From Mediterranea massiliensis (GTDB taxonomy: Bacteria > Bacteroidota > Bacteroidia > Bacteroidales > Bacteroidaceae): 64,000 bases of DNA. The position numbers were made by a program, and so were the translations under genes. The notes under the pieces were generated by a model. That model did no database searches. It was not told where the DNA came from and saw only the letters and a list, made by a program, of their open reading frames with translations. The DNA is taken from NCBI RefSeq assembly GCF_900128475.1, contig NZ_LT635834.1, forward strand, positions 1,333 to 65,332. Reading direction: 5' to 3'. Positions 1 through 8,245 of this stretch are shown one piece after another (position 1 is the first letter of the stretch; the number at the start of each line of letters is the position of its first letter).

Positions 1-740
1 TCGGCCCGGCGGAAGGCAGCCAGATACTCGTCGCGCGTCTGCTTGCGGCCCACGCGCCGCTCCGCCACGGGCACCACGTGGGTGATGAACGGGGGCACGT
101 CGTCGAGCATCGAGAGTACCAGCACCAGCTGTACCGTGCCCGTGCGGGCGATACGCTCCAGCAGGTCGGCCAGCAGCCGGCGCGTGTCGGCGTCGAGGCC
201 GATGAAGGGGTTGTCCATCACCAGCACGCGGGGCTGGGTGAGCAGGGCCTTGGCCAGCTGGAACTTGCGCAGCTCGCCGCTGCTCAGCAGGATGATTTTC
301 TTGTCCATGAGCGGCTCCAGCCCAAAGAGGTCGAAGAGGTGCCGGCGCCGTTCCTCGTCCCTTACAGGGCCCAGCTGCTGGCGCACGGTGGGTGCCTCGT
401 CCTGGTCGTGGGCATTCCAGCGCTGCTGGTAGTAGTAGTTGGCATCGGCGCTCCCGTAGGTGTCGCGGAAGGCGATGGTGCGGATGTTGTCGTAGGCCGA
501 GGCCGAAGCCGAGGGGCGGAAGTCGTAGGCCAGCGTGCCTCCGGCCAGCGGATACTTGCCCGTCAGCAGGTCCACCAGCAGGCTCTTTCCCGCGCCGTTG
601 GGGCCCATGATGGCAATGTGTTCGTCCGCCCCGAAGGCCACCGTAGCAGGCTCAGCCAGCCTCACCTGCGGCAGGCGGGGCACGCCGGCAGTGAGGCATA
701 TTGTTTGTTGTCCGTTCGTTTCCATATCATTCTGTTGCAT
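1..740 (-). CDS. ABC transporter ATP-binding protein, ModF/PhrA-like (3' end cut by window)
   Basis: The 246 visible residues form one ABC ATPase domain. Walker A is GPNGAGKS (residues 46-53), an ABC signature-like stretch SSGEL lies at 153-157, and Walker B ends in MDN (Asp176-Asn177), so the usual catalytic Glu after the Walker B Asp is Asn. No membrane segment is present, and the style resembles the ModF/PhrA family, whose members carry two ABC domains in tandem; the second would lie outside the window. ATG at 740 was chosen; an in-frame ATG at 725 is the alternative. The substrate cannot be told. The gene starts about 120 bp from the large inverted repeat at 860-1058, which may carry its promoter. 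Confidence 0.8.
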   Translation of the reverse strand, partial: MQQNDMETNGQQTICLTAGVPRLPQVRLAEPATVAFGADEHIAIMGPNGAGKSLLVDLLTGKYPLAGGTLAYDFRPSASASAYDNIRTIAFRDTYGSADANYYYQQRWNAHDQDEAPTVRQQLGPVRDEERRRHLFDLFGLEPLMDKKIILLSSGELRKFQLAKALLTQPRVLVMDNPFIGLDADTRRLLADLLERIARTGTVQLVLVLSMLDDVPPFITHVVPVAERRVGRKQTRDEYLAAFRRA

Positions 741-859
741 TTACGCCGCGAAGATACGACATTTTCACTTACGATGTTGCTCCCCGGCCGACAAATAGTT
801 TCCGGCAAAAAACGGACGGATGAAGAGCCGAAAATCTGAAGCGAGACACCCATCCAGCC

Positions 860-1058
860 CGTTACGTTACAATTGTTACAACGTTACAATTAGTTTTTTC
901 AATTTCCTCCTCCCTGTAAAGAAAAAAGTGTTAAATATTTTAATACTATATATTATATATATAAATATATATAATATATAGTATTAATTTTCTCTCCCGC
1001 ATTTTTTCGTGTGACAATTTTGCTAATTGTAACGTTGTAACAATTGTAACGCGTAACG
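860..1058. repeat. Concentric inverted repeats: 23-bp AT palindrome inside 29-bp outer arms
   Basis: The inner arms at 940-962 and 965-987 are perfect reverse complements separated by only two bases. The outer arms at 865-893 and 1023-1051 are a perfect 29-nt match, and the similarity continues outward to 860 and 1058 with a 2-nt indel. Each outer arm carries three copies of GTTACAA (read as TTGTAAC on the right). The structure sits in the 526-bp stretch between the M23 peptidase stop and the ABC ATPase start. Apart from it I see only unremarkable sequence at 741-859 and 1059-1266. It could be a cruciform, a protein-binding site or an RNA hairpin. Confidence 0.9.
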
Positions 1059-1266
1059 CCCAAAATGTCTTTTCCTGAATTCAGTAGACTAACCCAATCC
1101 TGCAAAAATCCTCAAACAAATCGGCGGAAAGCCCGAAATACATTTAGAGACCGCGCGCGCCGCGCACGAAAAGCACCGCCCTGCGCATGCAAAAACGGTG
1201 CCTTCCCATCAGAAAATCAGCGAGTTATTTTTATTAACACAAAAAGCATATTTCGTTAACAGATTT

Positions 1267-2604
1267 TCACTGAATACCGATATCCTGTTTTTGGCCGCCG
1301 GCCGCGGAAACGGTATCTTTGTCAGTGCCGGCCGGTTCGGAGGGCGGAGCGAGGGTCGCGAGCCGCTTCACCAACGAATCGCACAGCTGGCCGAAGGCCG
1401 CACGGTGGGCCGGGGCGATGGGTTTCTTGGGTTGCGACTTGATGGTGAGCGGGTTGATGGGGCGCCCGTTCTCGTAGACGCGGAAGTCGAGGTGGGGTCC
1501 CGTAGAGAGGCCGGTAGACCCCACGTAGCCGATAATCTGCTTCTGCTGTACCATGTCGCCCACCTTCAGGCCCTTGGCGAAGCGCGACAGGTGCATGTAG
1601 GTGGTGGTGTAGGTGCTGTTGTGGCGTATCTTCACGTAGTTGCCCCCGCCGCCGGCCTGGTAGGCACGGGCGATGACCTTGCCGCTGCCGATGGCATAGA
1701 CGGGGGTGCCGGCAGGAGCGGCATAGTCCACGCCGTGGTGGGCCCGGTAGCGCTTCAGCACGGGGTGGTAGCGGCTGTTCGTGAAGCGCGAGGAGATGCG
1801 GTAGAAGTCGAGCGGTGCCTTCAGGAAAGCGCCCTCGAGGCTGTTGCCCCGCTCGTTGTAGTAGAGCTCCTCGTCGTCCTGCACGAAGGGGATGGCATAG
1901 TAGGTGCTGTCCGAGGCACGAAACGAGGCCGCCAGGACGTGGAAGTTGTCGAGCGCCTGCCCGCGGACGTACTCCTGCTCGTAGATGACGCGGAACTCGT
2001 CCTCCTTCTGCAGGCCGAAGAAGTCGATGGTCCAGCCGAAGATGTGCGACAGGGTGACGGCCAGCAGGGGCGACGTGCCGCTGCGCTGCATGGCCACCCA
2101 GAGCGACGACTCCACCTGTCCGACGACCGTCTGCGTGCGCCACTCGGCAGGGTTCTGCCCGCGGCTGACGGCCAGGTCGCCGCGGAGGTCGAAGACGACG
2201 TACGACTTGGGGTCTTCCTCGTAGACAAAGAAGCGCGGAGGAGCCAGGCTGTCGCGCTTGCTGAAGAACAGGGCGTAGGCCTGGCCGCTACGGATGCGGC
2301 GCACGTCGAACACGCCGCGAGCCTTCTCGCCCAGGCGGTGCACCGTGCGGGTGTCCACGCCATGTCCGCCCAAGATGGAGCCCAGGCTCTGGCGGGGCTG
2401 TACGATGCCATACTTCAGGTTGTAGCGGTCCACCGGGATGCCATATTCGCAGACCATCTCCTGCACGTCGGCAGAGTCGGTCACCGTCACTTCGTCGAGC
2501 TCGCCGCCACCCCGGTAGGTGGGCAGGAAGAGCAGCAGCGCTCCTGCCGCCACCATCACCAGCAGGGCAGAAAGCCATATTTTCTTGTTACTGAACTTGA
2601 ACAC
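1267..2604 (-). CDS. M23 family metallopeptidase (LytM/peptidoglycan endopeptidase)
   Basis: A 445-residue protein with one N-terminal membrane segment (about residues 9-28), so probably periplasmic and anchored. The C-terminal M23 domain shows the HxxxD zinc motif (His289, Asp293), YMH (His338) and a final GPHLDF (371-373). In classical M23 enzymes the last motif is HxH; here it is HxD, so one zinc ligand would be Asp. The middle region resembles the LysM-like/OapA-type segment often found before such domains. The likely role is cleavage of peptidoglycan cross-links during growth. It ends far from the next gene and lies 36 bp downstream of the pullulanase gene, possibly cotranscribed with it. 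Confidence 0.88.
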   Translation of the reverse strand: MFKFSNKKIWLSALLVMVAAGALLLFLPTYRGGGELDEVTVTDSADVQEMVCEYGIPVDRYNLKYGIVQPRQSLGSILGGHGVDTRTVHRLGEKARGVFDVRRIRSGQAYALFFSKRDSLAPPRFFVYEEDPKSYVVFDLRGDLAVSRGQNPAEWRTQTVVGQVESSLWVAMQRSGTSPLLAVTLSHIFGWTIDFFGLQKEDEFRVIYEQEYVRGQALDNFHVLAASFRASDSTYYAIPFVQDDEELYYNERGNSLEGAFLKAPLDFYRISSRFTNSRYHPVLKRYRAHHGVDYAAPAGTPVYAIGSGKVIARAYQAGGGGNYVKIRHNSTYTTTYMHLSRFAKGLKVGDMVQQKQIIGYVGSTGLSTGPHLDFRVYENGRPINPLTIKSQPKKPIAPAHRAAFGQLCDSLVKRLATLAPPSEPAGTDKDTVSAAGGQKQDIGIQ

Positions 2605-2640
2605 TTCTTTAATTGAAAATGGAGAATGGATAATTGAGAA

Positions 2641-4638
2641 TTATTTCCAGGCGATGAGGGCCGACTGGGCAGGCACCGTCAGTTCGGCACCCGACACCTT
2701 GGCCAGGCCGCCTTCATTAATCGCCCCGTCCTTGCACACTATAGTATAATTCCCCTGGGGCACGGCCACACGGGCGGGCTCGCGACGCGAGTTGAGCACC
2801 ACGACAATGTCTTCCCAGCGGTCGCCGCCGGCATGTTCCTTCAGGCGCCAGGCCACGAGGTTCTTGCCCTCGACAGGCAGGAACTCCAGATGGCGGCGCA
2901 CCAGCTCGGCCGAACCCAGGCGGAAGGCCGGATGGTTCTTGCGCAGCTGTATCAGGCCCTTGTAGTAGGCAAAGACATCGGCATGCAGGGCCTTGCGGCT
3001 CCAGTCGATGGCGTTGATGGAGTCGGGACTCTGGTAGCTGTTGTGCACGCCCTTCTTGTCGCGCATCACCTCCTCGCCGGCATAGATGAAGGGGATGCCC
3101 TGCGAGGTGAAGACGGCCGTCTGGGCCAGCTTGTCGAGGCGGGCCAGCTCGTCGTCCTTGATGCCGGGGATGCTGGCACGCAGGCGGTCGACGAGGCACA
3201 TGTCGTCGTGACACGACACGTAGCTGATCATCTGCGTAGGTTCGCCCGCCCAGGGTGCCTGGCTGTAGTTGACGGAGTCGTTGCACACCTGCGGATGCTG
3301 CACGGCACCCACGATGCCAAACTTGATGCTCTCCTCACCGCCCGGCAGGCCTGCCAGGAAGGCGCCCTGCTTGTTGTCGTTGAAGGGGCCGCGGAGGGCG
3401 TCGCGCATCTCATCGCTGAAGGCGGCGATGCCCGGCATGCGGTAGGTATTGGCCTTCATGGCCAGCGAGTCCTGCGGGAGCTGGGGCGCCTGGGCCGCCC
3501 ATCCCTCGCCGTAGACGATGATGGAGGGGTCGAGGGCCGTGAGGGCGGCACGCACCTCGTTCATCGTACGGATGTCGTGGATGCCCATCAGGTCGAAGCG
3601 GAAGCCGTCGATGTGGTACTCGCGCGCCCAGTGGAGCACGGACTCGACGATGTACTTGCGCATCATGGGACGGTCGCTGGCCGTCTCGTTGCCGCAGGCC
3701 GAGGCGTCGGCATAGGTGCCGTCGGGGCGCTGGCGGTAGAAGTATCCGGGAGCGGTGCGCTCGAAGTTGCTCCCGTCGATGCTGAACGTATGGTTATAGA
3801 CCACGTCGAGGATGACGCGGATGCCTGCCTGGTGGAGCGCCTGCACCATCTGCTTGAACTCGCGGATGCGCACGTCGGGGCGGTAGGGGTCGGTGGCATA
3901 CGAGCCGTCGGGCACGTTGTAGTTCAGCGGGTCGTAGCCCCAGTTGTAGCGGTTCTCGTCCAGGCGGGTTTCGTCGATGGAGGCATAGTCGTAGGAGGGC
4001 AGCAGGTGGACGTGCGTCACGCCCAGCTCGCGCAGGTGGTCGATGCCCGTGGCCAGTCCTTCGGGCGAACGGGTACCCGCCTCCGTCAAGGCCAGGAACT
4101 TGCCCTTGTGCTCGATGCCCGATGCGGGCGAAATGGAGAAGTCGCGGTGGTGCATCTCGTAGATCACCACGTCGGCCGCCGAGCGGAGGGGCGGACGGCG
4201 GTCGTCGGCCCAGCCTTCGGGGTCGGTAGAGCGAAGGTCGATGATGGCGGCCCGATGGCCGTTCACGCCGACGGCCTTGGCAAAGATACCGGGCGTATCG
4301 CCCAGCCAGCGGTCGCCGGTCTTGACGTTGAAGGTGTAGAACTTGCCCAGGAGGTCTTCCGCAACGGTGGTGTGCCACACACCTTCTTCACCCGCCTCCA
4401 TGCTGACGGTGCGGTAGGCATGTCCGCCCTCGCCCTCGTTGTAGAGCATGAGGCGCACCTCGTCGGCCGTCGGTGCCCAGAGGGAGAAGCGGGTGCCCTC
4501 GGGGGCATATTCCATCTCCGCCAGGCTGCCCGAGCGCACGGGGTAAAGCTCGTAGGAGGCATACTCGTTCTTCGCGGGCGCACAACCGGTAGCCGTTGCC
4601 ACCGCCACACCCAAAATGGCCAAATCATTCAGTTCCAT
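2641..4638 (-). CDS. pulA: Type I pullulanase (GH13), probable lipoprotein
   Basis: A 665-residue GH13 enzyme that debranches alpha-1,6 bonds in pullulan, starch or glycogen. The N terminus ends in TATGC (Cys19), a plausible lipobox although no Arg/Lys precedes the hydrophobic stretch. A CBM48-like domain occupies about residues 40-130. The type I pullulanase signature YNWGYDP is at 231-237. Catalytic candidates are Asp349 (FRFDL), Glu378 (YGEGW) and Asp478/479 (SCHDD). All core residues are present, so the enzyme should be active. Being outside or on the outer membrane would fit a role in dietary glucan use, but no SusC/SusD pair is adjacent. Confidence 0.92.
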   Translation of the reverse strand: MELNDLAILGVAVATATGCAPAKNEYASYELYPVRSGSLAEMEYAPEGTRFSLWAPTADEVRLMLYNEGEGGHAYRTVSMEAGEEGVWHTTVAEDLLGKFYTFNVKTGDRWLGDTPGIFAKAVGVNGHRAAIIDLRSTDPEGWADDRRPPLRSAADVVIYEMHHRDFSISPASGIEHKGKFLALTEAGTRSPEGLATGIDHLRELGVTHVHLLPSYDYASIDETRLDENRYNWGYDPLNYNVPDGSYATDPYRPDVRIREFKQMVQALHQAGIRVILDVVYNHTFSIDGSNFERTAPGYFYRQRPDGTYADASACGNETASDRPMMRKYIVESVLHWAREYHIDGFRFDLMGIHDIRTMNEVRAALTALDPSIIVYGEGWAAQAPQLPQDSLAMKANTYRMPGIAAFSDEMRDALRGPFNDNKQGAFLAGLPGGEESIKFGIVGAVQHPQVCNDSVNYSQAPWAGEPTQMISYVSCHDDMCLVDRLRASIPGIKDDELARLDKLAQTAVFTSQGIPFIYAGEEVMRDKKGVHNSYQSPDSINAIDWSRKALHADVFAYYKGLIQLRKNHPAFRLGSAELVRRHLEFLPVEGKNLVAWRLKEHAGGDRWEDIVVVLNSRREPARVAVPQGNYTIVCKDGAINEGGLAKVSGAELTVPAQSALIAWK

Positions 4639-4705
4639 GGCTTATTTCTCTATTAATTGTTACATTATATATATAATTCTCAACTCTTCACTCTCAACTC
4701 TCCAC

Positions 4706-5272
4706 TCACCTCACCTTGTCGGGATTCTTGGCAATGAAGTCTTTCCAGCCGCGGTAGGCCTTGTCCACCGTGGGCCGCCCCATCTGTAAGTAGTGGCAAT
4801 AGGCGGCGGCCAGGGCATCGGTGGCGTCCATGAAGGTAGGCATGTCGGCCTTGTCGAAGCGGAGCATGCGCTGGAGCATGTCGGCCACCTGTTCCTTCGA
4901 GGCCTGCCCGTTGCCGGTGATGGCCATCTTGATCTTGAGCGGCGCATACTCGGTGATGGGGATGTCGCGCCCCAGGGCGGCGGCCATGGCCACTCCCTGC
5001 GCCCGCCCCAGCTTGAGCATGGACTGGACGTTCTTGCCGAAGAAGGGGGCCTCGATGGCCAGCTCGTCGGGCAGGTAGCTGTCGATGATGCCCAGCACAC
5101 GCTGGTAGATGTGCTTCAGCTTGAGGTAGGTGTCGCCCACACGGCGCAGGTCCACGACCCCCATGGCCACCATCTCGGGCTTGGTGCCCGTGACGCGCAA
5201 CACGCCGTAGCCCATGAGGTTGGTGCCCGGGTCGATGCCCAGGATAATCTTTTCCTTGACCGGCGCTATCAC
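4706..5272 (-). CDS. ruvC: Crossover junction endodeoxyribonuclease RuvC
   Basis: A 188-residue Holliday-junction resolvase acting with RuvAB in recombinational repair. The four acidic residues of the family are visible: Asp in GIDPGT, Glu in AIEAPF, and two Asp in [11 protein letters not shown] chose GTG at 5272, whose GTGA overlaps the TGA of the upstream DUF4286 gene, because the alternative upstream ATG adds a low-complexity Gly-rich extension that would lie inside the neighbour. The 4-nt overlap implies translational coupling. The 60 bp or so between ruvC and the pullulanase gene carry no obvious terminator. Confidence 0.95.
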   Translation of the reverse strand: MIAPVKEKIILGIDPGTNLMGYGVLRVTGTKPEMVAMGVVDLRRVGDTYLKLKHIYQRVLGIIDSYLPDELAIEAPFFGKNVQSMLKLGRAQGVAMAAALGRDIPITEYAPLKIKMAITGNGQASKEQVADMLQRMLRFDKADMPTFMDATDALAAAYCHYLQMGRPTVDKAYRGWKDFIAKNPDKVR

Positions 5273-5574
5273 TCCACCACCTCCATCAACGTGGGAAATC
5301 CCACCACCTTGTCCTTGAACATACGGAGCAGCTCGTCGTTGAGCTTCACCCCCTGGGTGCAATGCCAGCGGTGCAGCAGGGCCGAGCTTTCCACCTCAAA
5401 CTGAACGGAGTAGCAGGTGCTCCCCTCTTCGCGATGACTCAGGATGCGCAGGATGCGCGGGGCATGCAACGTGCCCTCCTTCTCCACCTCGGGCAGGTAG
5501 CATTCCTTCATCCAGATGAGGAAGTATTTCTCCTGTCCCTCTTCCACGTGATACGTCGTATTATAGACCAACAT
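5269..5574 (-). CDS. DUF4286 family protein
   Basis: A 101-residue small protein starting [10 protein letters not shown], typical of the DUF4286 family found beside ruvC in Bacteroidales. It is predicted soluble, with a ferredoxin-like alpha/beta pattern by eye. Function is unknown. I placed the start at 5574 rather than at upstream in-frame ATGs because the conserved family N terminus begins here and a -7 box (TATGTTTG, minus strand, 5598-5605) lies just upstream. It overlaps ruvC by 4 nt (GTGA), so the two are probably cotranscribed. Confidence 0.85.
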   Translation of the reverse strand: MLVYNTTYHVEEGQEKYFLIWMKECYLPEVEKEGTLHAPRILRILSHREEGSTCYSVQFEVESSALLHRWHCTQGVKLNDELLRMFKDKVVGFPTLMEVVE

Positions 5575-5597
5575 AATTTTTTTCGTTATTTTTTCTG

Positions 5598-5636
5598 CAA
5601 ACATAGCAATTATTTCAGAAATATGCATTATCTTTG
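5598..5636. promoter_or_regulatory. Divergent Bacteroides-type -7 boxes
   Basis: On the minus strand TATGTTTG (5598-5605) lies 24 bp from the DUF4286 start. On the plus strand TATCTTTG (5629-5636) lies 42 bp before tRNA-Ala. Both fit the TAnnTTTG consensus of the Bacteroides primary sigma factor; I see no matching TTTG at -33 for either. Confidence 0.6.
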
Positions 5637-5678
5637 CGCCATCAAAACGAAAGCCATGGTGCAAACGTTTACAATTTT

Positions 5679-5752
5679 GGGGTATTAGCTCATCTGGCTA
5701 GAGCGCGACACTGGCAGTGTCGAGGTGAGCGGTTCGAGTCCGCTATGCTCCA
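5679..5752 (+). tRNA. tRNA-Ala (anticodon GGC)
   Basis: A 74-nt cloverleaf. The acceptor stem GGGGTAT pairs with ATGCTCC (two G-T wobbles), a D-arm with AGCTCATCTGGCTAGAGC follows, and the T-arm contains GGTTCGAGTCC. The anticodon loop CTGGCAG is closed by CGACA/TGTCG, giving anticodon GGC. The 3' CCA is not encoded. Confidence 0.95.
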
Positions 5753-5756
5753 CGCA

Positions 5757-5791
5757 AAGTCCTTGACAACGGAAGTTTCAAGGACTTTTTT
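5757..5791 (+). terminator. Rho-independent terminator after tRNA-Ala
   Basis: Ten-base arms AAGTCCTTGA (5757-5766) and TCAAGGACTT (5778-5787) surround an 11-nt loop and run into a T tract. Confidence 0.85.
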
Positions 5792-5890
5792 CGTATCTTT
5801 CCGGCTCTTGGCGAAACGAAGTGACAAGAAAGTTGTATCTTTGCAACGTTTTCAAGACAAAAGACGAAAAATCAAAAAGACAACAACGAT

Positions 5891-6925
5891 ATGATAGCTA
5901 AAATCAACGAGCTTCTGCAGGAAGTGGAAGCACTGACGGCCTCCAACGCCGAAGAACTGGAGGCACTCCGCATCAAATACCTCAGCAAGAAGGGTGCCAT
6001 CAACGAACTGATGGCCGACTTCCGAAGCGTGCCCGCCGACCAGAAAAAGGAAGTGGGCATGAAGCTGAACGAGCTCAAGAACAAGGCACAGGAGAAAATC
6101 AACGCCCTGAAGGAGCAGTTCGAAAGCCAGGACACGGGTTGCGACGACCTGGACCTGACACGCACCGCCTACCCTGCCTCGCTGGGCACACGCCACCCCC
6201 TGTCCATCGTCAAGAACGAAATCATCGACATCTTCTCGCGCATGGGCTTCAACATTGCCGACGGCCCCGAGGTGGAGGACGACCTGCACGTGTATACCAA
6301 GCTGAACTTCGCCGCCGACCATCCGGCACGCGACATGCAGGACACCTTCTTCGTGGACGTGAACCCCGGCGACGTGACCAAAAACATCATCCTGCGCTCG
6401 CACACCAGCTCCGTGCAGGTGCGCACCATGGAGCACGCCCAGCCGCCCATCCGCATCATCTGCCCGGGACGCGTGTACCGCAACGAGGCCATCAGCTACC
6501 GCGCCCACTGCTTCTTCCACCAGGTAGAGGCCCTGTACGTGGACAAGGGCGTGTCGTTCACCGACCTGAAGCAGGTATTGCTGCTCTTCGCCCAGGAGAT
6601 GTTCGGCAGCGACACAAAGATACGTCTGCGTCCGTCCTACTTCCCCTTCACGGAGCCCAGCGCCGAGATGGACATCAGCTGCAACATCTGCGGTGGCAAG
6701 GGATGCCCCTTCTGCAAAGGTACCGGTTGGGTGGAAATCCTCGGTTGCGGCATGGTGGACCCCAACGTACTCGAAGCCTGCGGCATCGACAGCAAGGTCT
6801 ACTCCGGCTACGCCCTGGGTATGGGCATCGAGCGCATCACCAACCTGAAGTATCAGGTGAAGGACCTGCGCATGTTCTCTGAAAACGACACCCGCTTCCT
6901 GAAGGAATTCGAAGCGGCCCGATAA
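5891..6925 (+). CDS. pheS: Phenylalanine--tRNA ligase alpha subunit
   Basis: A 344-residue class II aminoacyl-tRNA synthetase subunit that charges tRNA-Phe together with PheT, which is not in the window. An N-terminal coiled coil (about 1-85) is followed by the catalytic core: RSHTSSVQVR, the motif 2 region GRVYRNEAIS, a CxxC-GxGC-xxC zinc-ribbon-like insert (CNICGGKGCPFCKGTG), and motif 3 ALGMGIERI. The length is normal for the family. The gene is separated from the next by a 123-bp spacer filled with heptamer repeats. Confidence 0.97.
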   Translation: MIAKINELLQEVEALTASNAEELEALRIKYLSKKGAINELMADFRSVPADQKKEVGMKLNELKNKAQEKINALKEQFESQDTGCDDLDLTRTAYPASLGTRHPLSIVKNEIIDIFSRMGFNIADGPEVEDDLHVYTKLNFAADHPARDMQDTFFVDVNPGDVTKNIILRSHTSSVQVRTMEHAQPPIRIICPGRVYRNEAISYRAHCFFHQVEALYVDKGVSFTDLKQVLLLFAQEMFGSDTKIRLRPSYFPFTEPSAEMDISCNICGGKGCPFCKGTGWVEILGCGMVDPNVLEACGIDSKVYSGYALGMGIERITNLKYQVKDLRMFSENDTRFLKEFEAAR

Positions 6926-6933
6926 GACATAGA

Positions 6934-7036
6934 GCAGCGGCGAGCGGTGAGCGGTGAGTGGTGAGCATCCGTCCGAAAATCCACTGACCGCTGACCGCTC
7001 ATTACTAACCGCTAACCACTCACCACTAACCGCTAA
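6934..7036. repeat. Opposed heptamer tandem arrays
   Basis: At 6934-6961 four direct units of the type TGAGYGG occur (gcagcgg, cgagcgg, tgagcgg, tgagtgg). At 6981-7036 eight consecutive units of the reverse-complement type CCRCTVA occur without interruption (one degenerate unit, ttactaa). The two arrays face each other across about 20 bp, so the transcript can fold into a long hairpin with several registers. The right array ends 12 bp before the start codon of the MFS gene. Confidence 0.9.
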
Positions 7037-7048
7037 AACCGACCGTTC

Positions 7049-8245
7049 ATGAAAGACCGGCTCATCACTCCAAGTTACTGCTTCATTCTGGCAGCCAACT
7101 TTCTGCTCTACTTCGGCTTCTGGCTGATGATGCCCGTACTGCCCTTCTACCTGACGGAGGTATTCGGGGCAGACAAGTTCACGATGGGGCTCGTCCTGTC
7201 GTGCTACACTATTGCGGCCCTGTGCATCCGCCCCTTCTCGGGCTACCTGCTCGACACGTTCGCCCGCAAGCCCCTCTACCTGGTGGCCTACTTCATCTTC
7301 ACGTCCATCTTCGGGGGCTATCTGCTGGCCGGCACCCTGACCCTCTTCATCATCCTGCGCATCGTCCACGGCGTGTCGTTCGGCATGGTGACGGTGGGCG
7401 GCAACACGGTGGTCATCGACATCATGCCCTCGTCGCGCCGCGGCGAAGGGCTGGGCTACTACGGACTGGCCAACAACATCGCCATGTCCATCGGCCCCAT
7501 GGCAGGCCTCTTCCTGCACGATGCGGGCATCGGCTACACGTGGATATTCTGCACCTCGCTGGGTTCGTGCCTGGCCGGTTTCTGTTGCGCCACGCTGGTC
7601 AAGACACCCTACAAGCCGCCCGTGAAGCGCGACCCCATCTCGCTCGACCGCTTCATCCTGCTCAAGGGTCTGCCTGCCGGAGCCAGCCTCCTGCTCCTGT
7701 CCATCCCCTACGGCATGACGACCAACTACGTGGCCATGTATGCCCGCCAAATCGAGATAAACGCCTCCACGGGCTTCTTCTTCACCTTCATGGCACTGGG
7801 TATGGCGGTGTCGCGCCTCTTCTCGGGCCGACTGGTGGACAGAGGCAAGATTACGCAAGTCATATCCGCAGGACTGGTGCTGGTGGTGTTCAGCTTCTTC
7901 CTGCTGGCCGCGTGCGTGTACATCATCCGCTGGGACAGCCAGGCCTGCACGGTGGTGTTCTTCACCATCGCCCTGCTGCTGGGCATCGGCTTCGGCACCA
8001 TGTTTCCCGCCTACAACACCCTGTTCGTCAACCTGGCGCCCAACAGCCAGCGCGGCACGGCCACCTCGACCTACCTCACCTCGTGGGACGTGGGCATCGG
8101 CATCGGCATGCTGGCCGGCGGATACATTGCCGAAATCAGCACCTTCGACAAGGCCTACCTCTTCGGTGCCTGCCTGACGGTGGTGTCCATGCTGTACTTC
8201 AACCTGAAAGTGGCTCCCCACTATCACCGCAACAAACTGAGATGA
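7049..8245 (+). CDS. MFS transporter
   Basis: A 398-residue inner-membrane protein with about 12 hydrophobic helices and the MFS loop 2-3 pattern (RPFSGYLLDTFARKPLY). The second half contains the matching SRLFSGRLVDRGKI. The substrate is not identifiable from sequence. It overlaps nth by 4 nt (ATGA), so the two are likely cotranslated. The leader carries the heptamer arrays at 6934-7036, which could act on expression. Drug efflux or sugar transport are both possible. Confidence 0.88.
   Translation: MKDRLITPSYCFILAANFLLYFGFWLMMPVLPFYLTEVFGADKFTMGLVLSCYTIAALCIRPFSGYLLDTFARKPLYLVAYFIFTSIFGGYLLAGTLTLFIILRIVHGVSFGMVTVGGNTVVIDIMPSSRRGEGLGYYGLANNIAMSIGPMAGLFLHDAGIGYTWIFCTSLGSCLAGFCCATLVKTPYKPPVKRDPISLDRFILLKGLPAGASLLLLSIPYGMTTNYVAMYARQIEINASTGFFFTFMALGMAVSRLFSGRLVDRGKITQVISAGLVLVVFSFFLLAACVYIIRWDSQACTVVFFTIALLLGIGFGTMFPAYNTLFVNLAPNSQRGTATSTYLTSWDVGIGIGMLAGGYIAEISTFDKAYLFGACLTVVSMLYFNLKVAPHYHRNKLR

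Noticed and set aside
1065..1259. Open frame of 64 codons on the plus strand
   Set aside because: Arg-rich with no domain or neighbour support, and runs into the reverse-strand peptidase region; likely noise in GC-rich sequence.
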